Assembly: GCA_014885115.2 (NCBI GenBank)
Contig: WKLE02000838.1
Coordinates: 24,041-76,176, forward strand
Origin: Asterionellopsis glacialis
Lineage: Eukaryota > Bacillariophyta > Plagiogrammaphyceae > Rhaphoneidales > Asterionellopsidaceae
DNA length: 52,136 nucleotides
Direction: 5' to 3'
Both the position numbers and the translations under genes were made by a program. Numbering within the stretch: the first letter of the stretch is position 1; each line of letters opens with the position of its first letter. Below, piece after piece: positions 1 through 10,994 of this stretch. The notes under the pieces were generated by a model, which was not told the origin of the DNA, did no database searches, and worked only from the letters and a program-made list of their open reading frames with translations.

Positions 1-60
1 AACGTACATCCAATTGCTCAATTTTTTTATTTTTCTGCGATTGATGCTTTTTGAAATGCA

Positions 61-2466
61 TTACGCAGCTTTTGCAGCAGTTTCGTCATCAGTGCCACTG
101 TCACTACTGCCGCTTTCAGGAACTAAATCAATGATTATTTCATCTGCCTTAAGAGATGATCCAACTTCAACACGGCATTTTGAAATGGTACCTGCTCTTG
201 GGGAACGAATGATATTTTGCATCTTCATGGCTTCTACAATACAAAGTTCCTGTCCCATCTCGACATGATCACCCTCCTATATTTATTACAATAGTGGTTC
301 AGAGAGAGACACGCAAATTAATAAAGTAAGATTCACGATTCACAAAGTAAAAGCAAGATAAAAACCTTGGTTGTAAAACAAAACAGTCGGCAACACAATT
401 CTTACCTGCACAGCATAACTAATGAGAGCACCAGGCATTGGACTTAGAACCATGTCACTCGTATCAACAATACTAGGTTCATGCATATGTAAAGATAATT
501 CATATTCTCTTGGCGCTTGTACAAGAACATCCATATTGGCACCCTTCATTTGGATACTCAAAAGTCCGTGTTGACCTTCTTTGATTACTTGAAGTGACAA
601 TGGTTCATCATTTAAACTAATTTCTGCCAATAAATCAGTTGGTTCATATTCTAATGGTTCTGTAATTTCGACTACCACGGATGACGAAGATCCATCCTCT
701 GTAGTAGTTTCGTGATTAATGGGTGTTACTTGAACACTACCAGGGTTTTCAATATCATTTAATTCAACTTGATAGGCTTCGCCAAACATCCCACCCAATC
801 GCACAATAACCTTTCCACCTCCATTGATGGGGGGTTGCTTCAAAACTTGAATACGTTTCTTGGAGATAGCAGCTACAGCCACAACCAATTCCATCTTTTC
901 TTTGTCACTTAATTGTACACCTACAAATCCATCGGGATAATGCGTAGGTAAGAATGATGTTGGTGTTTTACCTTCAATAAAAGCTGGATGACGTAATACA
1001 TCATTCACTAGACGTGCATTATGTTGAACACCTTCAATAACATAATGATCCAAGGCACGTGCCAAACCCTCTACAGCACCTTCTCTTGTTTCATCCCAAC
1101 AAATAACCTTGGATAACATTGGATCATAAAATGGAGATACGACATGACCCTTGGTGACACCTGAATCAACACGTACATTGGGCAATGCCGGTTCTTGGTA
1201 TGGTACCAATGGTCCAGTGGAGGGTAAGAAACCGCGCAATGGATCTTCTGCATAGACACGTGCTTCTACAGCATGTCCATAATCTGGCATACGATAATTG
1301 GTACCCATTTTATCTAAAAATTCTTGTGGGACGCCCCATCCAGCACCAACATGTAACATTCCCTTGACTAAATCAACACCACTGACCATTTCTGTCACTG
1401 GATGTTCTACTTGAAGTCTTGTATTCATTTCTAAAAAGTAAAAATTTTGTTCTTCATCTACTAAAAATTCAACGGTTCCCGCCGATACGTACCCAACTTG
1501 TTGAACTAATGTTTTGACTTGTGCCACCATCTTTTGACGTGTTTCTTCTGTCAACAGTACAGATGGTGATTCTTCAATAATCTTTTGGTTACGACGTTGT
1601 ATAGAACATTCACGTTCTGCAAAGACACAAATATCTAATTCCTTGGGATTGTCCTTTTTGGGGCCTGCCAATACTTGAAATTCAATATGATGTGGATTTA
1701 CAATATACTTTTCAATTAAAAGACGATCATCTTTAAAGAATTTCTTAGCTTCGGATTTGGCAAGTTCATATGTTTCTTCTACATCTGTATCGGAGAAGCA
1801 TGTTCTCATACCCTTTCCTCCACCACCTGCCGCAGCCTTTAAAAGGACTGGATATCCAATGTCATTGGCAATTTCACGTGCTTGATCGACGGATTCCAAT
1901 AACCCCTCATACCCAGGAATGGTATTGACACCTGCTTCTACAGCCAATTCCTTGGAACGTAATTTATCACCCATTTCTTGTACAGCATGTGGTCCAGGAC
2001 CTAACCATGCCACACCCATGTCTGTAATTTGTTTGGCAAAGTCTGCATTTTCCGAAAGAAATCCATATCCCGGATGAACAGCTTGTGCACCTGTTCTGGT
2101 AATGGCCTTGCATATTTTATCTACATTTAAATAGGATTCACTGGATGCGGCTGGACCTACGCATATCGCTTCCTTGGCTTCTTGAACGAAGGGTGCCATG
2201 GCATCTGCTGTCGAATAGACAGCAACAGTATCAATTCCCATATCATGACATGTTCTCATGACACGTTGAGCAATTTCACCACGATTTGCAATTAATACTT
2301 TATCAAAGGGTCGTTTGCTCTTGTTGTCTGACGTAGAAGAAACAGCAGTCGTCGCTAAAGCTCGAATGGCTGTCGTTTTGAAAATTGCAGAACGACTTGA
2401 CAACTGTTGAAGGATTCGTCGTGATGAAATTCGTGTTGCTGTTGTGGCTGCAAATCTGGTCAACAT
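61..2466 (-). CDS. PCCA: Propionyl-CoA carboxylase alpha subunit, mitochondrial
   Basis: The gene has two exons, 2466-406 and 276-61, joined across a 129-nt GT-AG intron, giving 758 residues. Residues 1-45 are rich in Arg, Ser, Thr and Ala, as in a mitochondrial transit peptide. The biotin carboxylase part follows: start at KVLIANRGEIAQR (56-68), ATP-grasp glycine loop AAAGGGGKGMR (211-221), ERECSIQRRNQKIIEE (284-299), and EMNTRLQVEHPVTE (346-359). The intron splits the biotinyl domain. Splicing gives SPMPG in exon 1 and AMKMQ in exon 2, with the biotinylated Lys at about 705. By family knowledge it carboxylates biotin with ATP and bicarbonate and works with a beta subunit (not in the window) to turn propionyl-CoA into methylmalonyl-CoA in the matrix. 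The AMKMQN context and the length fit PCCA better than methylcrotonyl-CoA carboxylase, but that separation is by eye. The gene looks intact. Confidence 0.93.
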
Positions 2467-2867
2467 GATGATGATGATGAATGGATAAGTTTAAGTATAT
2501 ATCAATGGATTTATACGATTCTTGTTTGGTTGTTGTTGTTGTTATAATTGAGTAACGTTATTGTTTTTGTTCTTTTTGTGTTCGGGTAATTTTTTTTCTT
2601 TCTTTATATATATCCCCAAAGTCGTGTTGGAACGAACAGTGTATGATAGTGAACAACTCTACTGTACACTGTCACACACAACACACAAGAGTGTTCCGTT
2701 GTGTTCGATTGGATCGTGTCGTACCGTTTGATGGGAACCGATAGCGATCGATGATGCGGTGATTTTTTCCTTCACCAACAGAATTTTGGTGTCTGGAGTT
2801 CTCATTTTTCATTCGTTCCCTACAAGGTACTGTACATCCATTCATCAAGGACAAAGTTTTTAAATCC

Positions 2868-2906
<39 letters not shown>

Positions 2907-3142
2907 TTTTTGGTCCGTTTTTTTTCAGTTCATCTGATCGCATTTTTTCATGTGCAATACGCACCTGCCTGACCTCCCTCCGAGCTGTTGAGAGAGAGCA
3001 TCTTCGAAAAAAATACATCTTTCGGCAGGAAACCATGCATACGAAACACACCCAACCAAAAGCGACACGTTGCACAATATCAGAACAAGTGAAATTATAA
3101 AAAACAAGACCCGTAGCATTGCAACCAACAACAACAGTAACA
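2467..3142. other. Divergent spacer between PCCA and the TMEM18 homologue
   Basis: This 676-bp stretch lies between two divergently transcribed genes, so both promoters must be here or nearby. Visible elements are a T-rich run with TATATATA near 2605-2612, a TGT/CACAC-rich stretch near 2665-2690, and the CAGA microsatellite. No credible coding sequence is seen; the short open frames here consist largely of the microsatellite. Confidence 0.7.
2867..2906. repeat. (CAGA)10 microsatellite
   Basis: Ten perfect tandem copies of CAGA are read directly from the sequence. They lie about 240 bp upstream of the TMEM18 homologue start codon. The array is likely to vary in length between alleles. Confidence 0.97.
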
Positions 3143-3964
3143 ATGGCACAACCGCAAGGAGGAGGAAGCTTATTTGAAAGAGTTAGTAATGAAATTTTAG
3201 AAACAGCTGATCGTGCAGCACGAGTTATCGATGAAGGAATTTCCATCATGTCCGGTAATGCTGCGAATACGGATTCCTCATCGGGTGGTGGTGCTTCCGA
3301 GAATACAATGGGGGGTCAACCTGGTGGTAGTGGTGGTGATTTTTACATGTCGGGTGATGAAGATATGGATATGGATGAAATAGCGGAAATGATGGGTGAA
3401 TCCTCCCCACTACAGGGTATAGCCGAAGGTGTCATTGGTGATTTAATGGCAAATTCAGCATCGCAACCAGAAACACCGTGGGAGCATGTACAAGCCTTTA
3501 CATCTGCGATTAATTGGAAAGAACCTTTTGTTTTGGGATTACTTGTGTTTCAATGCATCATGTTTGGATTAGCCATGTGGGCATCCTCGAAAGAACGTGG
3601 ACTTGTACCACGATTTGCAATCATGTTGATGATTGGTGCCCTTGTCCGATCGGCGGAATACATTAATTTGTATGCAAGTCAACATTGGGAAGAATGGGGT
3701 ATCACACAAAACTATTTTGATCGTCAAGGTATCTTTGTAGGATTAATGTTTTGTGGTCCTCTTTTAGTCATGTGTTTTGTAATGCTTTTACGATTTTTAA
3801 GAGAAGCATCGCAACTTTTAGTGGAAGTGAAAAAAGTTGAAATTGAAAAACAACGAAAACAAAAAAAGAAACAACAAGAAAAACAAAATGAATCATCTAC
3901 TGGAAACAATAAAAAGAAAACAAAAAATACGAAAAAGGGTTCAACTTCCAAAAAGAATGATTAG
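3143..3964 (+). CDS. TMEM18: TMEM18-family membrane protein
   Basis: This single-exon gene encodes 273 residues. The ATG at 3143 sits in a good context (acaATGG); the frame is open slightly further upstream but has no ATG there. The first 110 residues are acidic and Gly/Ser-rich and are not expected in the family. The rest matches TMEM18: a W-x-E-P-F start, three hydrophobic helices (about 130-150, 155-175 and 195-220), the AEYIN motif after helix 2, and YFDRQGIF followed by PLLV at helix 3. The tail (about 225-273) is very Lys/Gln-rich, like the basic tail of animal TMEM18, which sits in the inner nuclear membrane. Animal TMEM18 is about 140 residues, so the N-terminal extension is the oddity. 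Nuclear-envelope location is inferred from the family. Call made from motif memory, not a search. Confidence 0.83.
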   Translation: MAQPQGGGSLFERVSNEILETADRAARVIDEGISIMSGNAANTDSSSGGGASENTMGGQPGGSGGDFYMSGDEDMDMDEIAEMMGESSPLQGIAEGVIGDLMANSASQPETPWEHVQAFTSAINWKEPFVLGLLVFQCIMFGLAMWASSKERGLVPRFAIMLMIGALVRSAEYINLYASQHWEEWGITQNYFDRQGIFVGLMFCGPLLVMCFVMLLRFLREASQLLVEVKKVEIEKQRKQKKKQQEKQNESSTGNNKKKTKNTKKGSTSKKND

Positions 3965-5506
3965 GGATTTTTTTAAAAAAAAACATGGGCATTTTTCTTT
4001 TTCTTTAGAGATCAAAAAGTCGCTTTCTGTCTTTTATCAATCTTTATCAATATTCATTGCAAATCATTACAAACTTATAAAGTAATAAATACCATAGAGT
4101 TTACTAGAATTTTAATAATAAACAATTCGATTGGAATCATTCTTGTGCAATGTTGCAAAAAGCAGAGCACATGCTCACAAAGACTGGGGGGGGGTGAAAC
4201 CATGTCACAAAGCGGGAGAGAAAGATGAGTAATTTTGGGTGCTGTACCTGGTAGGACCTACTATACGATAGTTCCAGTACCAGATATTCGGGGGGTAGGA
4301 AGAGTACAAAAAATAATGGTGCGTACAGCCTGTATGTCATCCTGGTTCGAATTGATCGGTACGGTACTGTAACAATTACCAGAGCTCGTACTACGTACGA
4401 CCATGGTCCGGTATCCATCGTTCAGAGTTCGTATTGGATGGGAGTAGACTAGAGAGGATATTCCACCATGACCCACATGATTGGATAATCTGACTGGTAG
4501 AAATCGTACAAGTACCGTACCGCACAACCACACAACACATCATATTTAAAAAAAAACAAGAGCTCGAGAAGCCCAGAAGATCTCAAAAGAGCCTCATCTC
4601 CCTACCAAACAAAGCACACAGAAGACGACAAGTACCAGGTAGACTCTAGAGAGAATCAGTACCAGGTACGGTACGATACACACCTGTTTTTTATAATTAC
4701 GTAGGATTTCTACCAAGTGTACGAGGTCGTACAGTACGGGTACTCAAAGTGAAGTAGTTACTGACTACCTAGAGAGGACTGAAGCAAGAACTTGCACAAA
4801 CAATTTTGTACAGTACCTCCCGCTTGGTAGCGGCGGCCACAGAACTCCAGAGCAAAGATCAAAACAGAGAAGAGATCCCACGCAGACTCCAGGCGGGGTA
4901 CATCTAATCTTCCTTCACTTTTGTATGGATGTCTCTACAGGAAACACTTGAGCCGTTGTACAACAACGTTACCAACGCTTGAGACTCTTCTAGAGAAACG
5001 AAACATTCCAATCTAACCTAATCAAACCAGTCAAGACCTCTTGATTCACAGATTTCATAGGTAAAGTTTCCACCGTAATCATTCAGCAAGAAAACCTTTT
5101 TTGATTGAGACATTTTTCATTCACACGCTTTTTTTAATTTTCGAATTTGCTCTTCTTCTTCTTCGTTTTACGATACAGTTCAGTTACATATCCGTACAAA
5201 GTTCGATTACACTTGAACATCGAACACCATTATACAAAGACACTCTCCGCATTCGTAACAAACAAGTTGTTCGACTGAGACACCTGACAACTTTATTCTC
5301 CAAGAGCTTCCTCATCCCCCCCCCTAAACAAATTCGATACAGTACTTGGTCATCCCGAAGCTGTGGACGGCGACTGGACTACAGTAAATATACTTTCTAT
5401 TCGAACCACTGTTCTATACTCTAGACTGCAGTGTAGTACAAGTCATTCAAAGGCTCACGGATATTTTTTTTTAGTTTCATTCCAGTTTTTTTTATTTTAA
5501 AAAAAA
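3965..5506. other. Intergenic and 5' leader of the JmjC gene; motif-rich
   Basis: No gene is supported here. The stretch holds several copies of the dispersed TACCTGGTA/TACCAGGTA motif (4245-4253, 4633-4641, 4660-4668) and CTCTAGAGAG-type hexamer palindromes near 4450, 4645 and 4770. The last few hundred bases before 5507 are T/A- and pyrimidine-rich and probably include the promoter and 5' UTR of the next gene. Confidence 0.6.
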
Positions 5507-8500
5507 ATGCAAGATTCCCATCGTAATGGTGGTAGCAGTACCACGAATGATGAATCGTATTTAGCGGCTGCTGCATTAGCTGACTTTGCAGCACAATCAT
5601 CCAATACCGTGGCCACAAGATCTAGGACATCGCCCAGTTCCTTGGAACGGAATGCTGTGGCTGGATTTGCTACACATTTAGCAAGAGAAAAACAAACAGG
5701 GGTATTTTACAATGATCAAACACAAAAGTTTAATGTCTATGGTACATCGGCCTTGACGGGAAATACCTTCTTTTTAGGTTCCTATGACACCGAACAAGAT
5801 GCTCAACAAGCTTATAATGTCTCTGGGGGTGGTGACGCCTCTACTTGTACTACCACTGCTGCTACTACTAAACTTCCCAAGGCTACATCCAAACGATCTT
5901 TGTTACGATCTGTACAACAAGATATGATTATTGCTGCAGATGATAATGAACAGGAAGTACAAGATAATCTCGTGTATCAAAATGATCAAGATCAATCTAG
6001 TATCAGTAGTAATAGTAAAACTTCACGTCGTTACAGACGTGAAAAACAATCAGGACGTAAAATGTTTGCCACTACCACCAACACCACCACAACAAGACAA
6101 ACCAATGGTACTGCTACTGCTGCTACGAATACTCAACGAAATGGTGTTTCACCAACTGTAACAGGAAGAGGACGCCGTACAACACCGCAACGACAAGTAA
6201 CAACGGTTACACCCAAGTACAATGATGACTATTATCATCATCAAGAAGAAGAGGATGACGAGGACGCAGAAGACGACGAGGAAAATATTTACGTCGCCCA
6301 TGATGCTACTATTGCTCTGACTCCGTCCTCTGCTACTGCTCGTAGATTCCATAGGAAACGATCTCCTATGACTAAACCTGCACGTCCTAGGAAAGCATTT
6401 ACAGTCTTTTTGGAAAAGAAAAAAAGGGAAAACCCAAATGTACCAGAAGAAGATATACGTCATTTAGCGAAACGACAATGGAGAACAAAAAGTGTAGAAC
6501 AAGAACGTAAACGATACGAAGCACAATATGAATATGAAAAAGAAGTGTACGAGCAATATATGGCATCTCGAAAACATGAGAGTCATGCACGTAGTCTGAG
6601 TCCACCTCTAGTGGAGAATGGAGTACGTCGTCCTACTACGACCAGTCCTCCAATACCTACAACCACAAGTAGTACTCCCATGGTAACATCACCGGCAGCA
6701 TGTTCTGCAAGTAAAGTATGGGTTACCTACAATGGTGGACAACGACCAAAGAAGTTTATGGAAGCTATCATTTATCCAGGGTATGGAATTTACAGTGGTG
6801 CGGACGGTTATGTACCAACTCCTCCTGGTGGTAGCTTTTCTACTGCTGGTAGGGCTGCGGCTGCCTCCAATGGAGTAGGTCAACCATGGGGAGTTGATGG
6901 GACTGAGATTTGGTATAAAAACGATTATCCAAGAGAAGTTCGTTGGACATTAGAGGATTCACAAAATCATCCTATTCATAAGTACCATACGACAGGTCGT
7001 GTACTATTTTTTACATCACCCTCGTATCATTGGAGAGCCTACATTCGCTATGGTGGTCGTGAGAAGGTTGCCAAATGGCATAAGACTATTGAAGAAGCCG
7101 AATACGTGGTTAAATTTTTGATTGATCGATTGCAAATGGATGGAATGACAGATGCGGGACGGAAACAATTATCGTATGAAAGCTTTCATTCCATCACAAA
7201 CGAAGCTGTGGAGGCTGCCTCCAAGGCATGTGAACTTCGTGGAAGACCGACGAATGGGATCGACCTGAATATGGGGACACAAATGTTCACCGCAACATTT
7301 GAATACAATGGCAAGGAAGAATATATTGGTGAATTTGCAACACCTGATATGGCCATGTTAGCACGTAGTGTGGCTATCGGGATGTCCAGACCTAGAAGAC
7401 GATCAGCTAAAAAGTCATTGGCTGATGCTAGAGAAACCGCCATATCTGCTGTTAGGATGAAGTATCCACATCAACCAGGTGCAATAGTGGTGGCTGGTAG
7501 TAACATGAGCGCTACTGCTGCTGCTGTTGCTTCTACTTCTAGGTCGTCATCTTTAGAAGCAGCGGAGGCTCCTGTAGCCGCACCTGCTGCTACATCATCA
7601 TCTACCCGTAGAGGCAGGAGTCGATCTTCTAGTCGACGAATAGAAGAAGAAGAAAAGGAAGAAAAGGAAGAGCACGATGACATTCCTGAACGAAAAGATG
7701 ATAGCCCCGAGAGGAAACGCAGTAGACGAGCACCGTCACCAGTGGTTTCTGCTACTGTCGATCCAATGGATGTCACCACCGAGGACTCGTCGTCAAACGA
7801 TCAAAATCTTGAGAAAGAAAACAATGAAAATGGCGATAAGATCCAAAATGGTGTTGAGCCAAATACTGGTACCGATGTAAATGAGACTGAACAAACTGAA
7901 AGTGGTAAGTTTTGTTTTTTGCATTTATCACATTCTTTTTTCGGAAAGATTAATTTTGAATATGCGCTATGCGAATGGAACACTTACAGAAGTTTTGCCT
8001 CTTTTGCGTCTTTTTATAGAAGAAGCAGCTGTTCCTGATAGTGAAGAAGTGCCGTCTGCAGAAGTTGATGTTCCTGTTGCTCGCCCTGGACTGGAACGTT
8101 ACCTTGAGGGGTATGATATTAACGATGAAAAAGAACAGAGATCTCCATTTTATCTGGAGGAACAAGCATGGCGTCTTCATGATGGGGAGGATAAGGTGCT
8201 AACTACCGAAGACGAGGTGTCGTCGAGAGATGCCAATAAAGGTGAAGAGGTTATGTTAAAGCCGCTTCCACCTGTGTCAGATTTGCCGAAGCTTCCGTCT
8301 ACTCCACACTGCAGGTGGTCTTTCGATGAAGAATCCCGTGTATTGTTGGCAAATTTCCGCCCAACAGAAGAGGGAAAAGGTGGTGTGACCATTTGCCGAG
8401 AAGATGAAGAATTCTTACTAAAAATGATGGAACGAAATGATGTAACAGTGATAAGTGAGGGGCTTGCGGATGGTCTTGACCCAGAAATTTGGAATATGGA

Positions 8501-10778
8501 GTATATAGCTAATCGACTCAAAAACACATTCTTTCATAGGTTCAGAAAGTTTGAAAGGAGGGAAATACAATCAACTTCTGAAAAACAGACGAATGAAACA
8601 GATAAGATGGTGAAAGTGTCGTATGAAACACATGAAGAAATGGACGTATGTCTCTCAATGAAGGTTTCTGACTATGTAAAATACCTAGAAATGAGACGGG
8701 TTGCATTGGAAGCAAGATCAAAAGTAAAAAAGGGCAGTAAGGAGGGTACTGTCCCTCCAGCAAGTGATATGCAAGACAAAGATGAAGAACCACAGCAGAA
8801 TTTCAATTTTATCGATGACGGAGGCAAACAACAGTCAATCAATGTGGTGGATGTTTCCCTTTATATGATTGATCTGGATATGGTGAAACTCCTCCCGGAA
8901 CTTATCAACGATTTTTCGTCATGTTTTAAACTTCCAGGATGTATGCCAGGTGGGACGCATTGCATGATGAATGCGGTAAGTTTTATTCCAAATGTCTCTA
9001 ATTGCAAGCGCTTTAAACTCTTGGTATCCGGTAGAAAATCTAACATCGCCTCGAAAATTACAAAATTATCATGATATAGGTGAACGAGAGCGGACGGCCT
9101 TTCATGGGTCCTAACATGTATATCACCCCACCGGCGTCATTTACTCAAATGCATCAAGACGGACATGGTACTGTTGACTCAGGTCACCAGTGTTTATCCG
9201 GCTACAACGAGGTAGTCATGCTGCGACGTTTACCAGAAGCTCACAAAAAGCAGGCTCTTCGGTTGTTAAGCGGAAAGATGAAGAACTCTTACTACGATGC
9301 ATTATATGGGCTGCCCCACGGTGATGGTTTGGTAAGTTCTTAGGAGGCTTGTCTGAATCTCTTCTAGTGGTAATGTTGTCTAACATGGATTTGCACTAAC
9401 CCAACTCTTGAAATCTTTCTTGACGAAAGGGAGAAAAGCCTGCATGGCCAACTTGCGAAGCAATCGCAAAATGCAAAGAGATGAGGTAAGCTTTCTTTGC
9501 TTGTTGGAGTGTTCAATTTCAAGATGGTTCTCTCATTTTCTTTTCAATAATGATTGTTTTTGTAGGTATTATCCGTCGGTATTTATTCTCAAGCCCGGGC
9601 AGCTTTGCCATATCAATAAAGGGCGTTTGCATGCCTTTCGTAAACTCGGACCTGAAACCCTACCTTCATTTGATTGTCATGCAAAGCTTCGCTCGTCGTT
9701 CATAGAAAAGGAAGGCCTTGGGGATACTGAACATCTCTGTATATCTGTTGCTTGGGATTGGATGTACAAGGGAGTTACCAGTGAAGGCATTAATAGGGAA
9801 TCGGTTGCTACCTTGGAATGCACGGTGCTCAATCGGATAAATGGCACTCAGTCGCTTGCTATTCCAGAACTCTCACTCTTACAGATTGCGCAAAAACTTG
9901 TCACTAACTCAAAACCAGAGAGTACGTTCTTGTCCGTGAAGAATGCAAGACAGTCTAGCAGCTTTGTTCCCTCCAAAGAAGCAACGCTTCGAGGCATCCT
10001 ACCGTCTTTGCGCTACTTGGTTGACCAACATGTGGCGGCAACGCGTGCAGCCCGACACCAAGCACGTGAAGGTTCAGGTGAGGCGCCGAAGAAAAACATC
10101 CACATACCACGTCATCAATTATCAATTCAAACTAAACCAAATTCGTGGGAGAATCCAGACGTTTTTGAGTTGGACCCATACGGAAACGGTGACTTCTTCT
10201 GTAAACTCTGCGCTAAGGAACTTTCTAACGTATACTTACACTGTGACGGCTGTGAAAAGATTCTGAACAAAGACTTCAACATTTGTTTGAGTTGTCATAA
10301 AGAGCGTCGATACTGTAATATGATTCAAATGCACCCTTTGAACGCTAAGAGACACTGCACCATAAACCACACTGGTAACATGAATTATAATCGCCAAGCT
10401 CGTTGCCCGTGTAAAAATGGCCCAGTGTGTAAAAATTGCGGCTATTGCCAAGGGTGTTCGTGTAGGTGCCATACCTGGTTTACATTGAATCACCGTTTCT
10501 TAACTCTAGAAGAGGAAGAAGAGCTTTTGGAGACTGTTGAAAAAGTAGTTGGCGAGCATCCTGCAGTAGAAACGATGCGACGATTGGTGCATTTAGCTGA
10601 TATGGAAGTGATACAGGATCAGAACAATGCGGAAGCAGAGAGGAAAGAGGAGGACAACAAGGAGGAGGAAAAAGTAGAGGACGCCGAAGAAAAGAAGATA
10701 AGGGATCTCCCCCCCAGAAAAAAGCGGACAAGGTCATCCTCGAACCCCGAATCTGGGACTGGAAAAATCTACATCTAA
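5507..10778 (+). CDS. Multidomain chromatin protein: AP2-like, HMG-box, JmjC and Cys-rich zinc domain
   Basis: Five exons, 5507-7904, 8020-8975, 9080-9331, 9430-9485 and 9566-10778, splice in frame at GT-AG sites to 1624 residues. Three short segments resemble AP2-type DNA-binding repeats (about 53-104, 498-545 and 585-627). An HMG-box-like region lies at about 292-352, beginning RPRKAFTVFLEKKK. Exons 3-5 build a JmjC fold: FTQMHQD gives the HxD iron ligands (H1143, D1145) and GRLHAF the third ligand (H1243), followed by CISVAWDWMYKG. A Cys/His-rich region (about 1430-1530) with CDGC, CLSCH and CKNCGYCQGC pairs probably binds zinc and looks ZZ-like. The C-terminus is charged with basic nuclear-localization-type runs. 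Known JmjC proteins are Fe(II)/2-oxoglutarate oxygenases, often histone demethylases; substrate and activity here are inferred. The Lys that often binds 2-oxoglutarate, expected in SGYNEVV, seems replaced by Asn. Confidence 0.85.
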
Positions 10779-10994
10779 TCTATCCGCAGCTTGTGCTCGT
10801 GTAAAAGTATCAATTAGTACCTGAACGCATCATGTTGACTTTAAAGGCACAGATGTACGAGGATTACTAAAAGCAAGAAGAATTGCCAATTTAGCTAAGT
10901 CATTCCCCACTGTGAAAGTGTGGAGAATTGTGCAGAAAAAGCAATCTTATCTATAGCCTGCTATTATTACTGCATGACTACCCCGTTATAAACC

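Noticed and set aside
2867..2906. Could the CAGA array be a CRISPR array?
   Set aside because: It is a simple tetranucleotide with no spacers, and the genome is eukaryotic.
2860..3249. Minus-strand open frame covering the CAGA array
   Set aside because: Its C-terminal part is translated microsatellite (SVCLSVCLSV) and it overlaps the TMEM18 homologue start; no family features.
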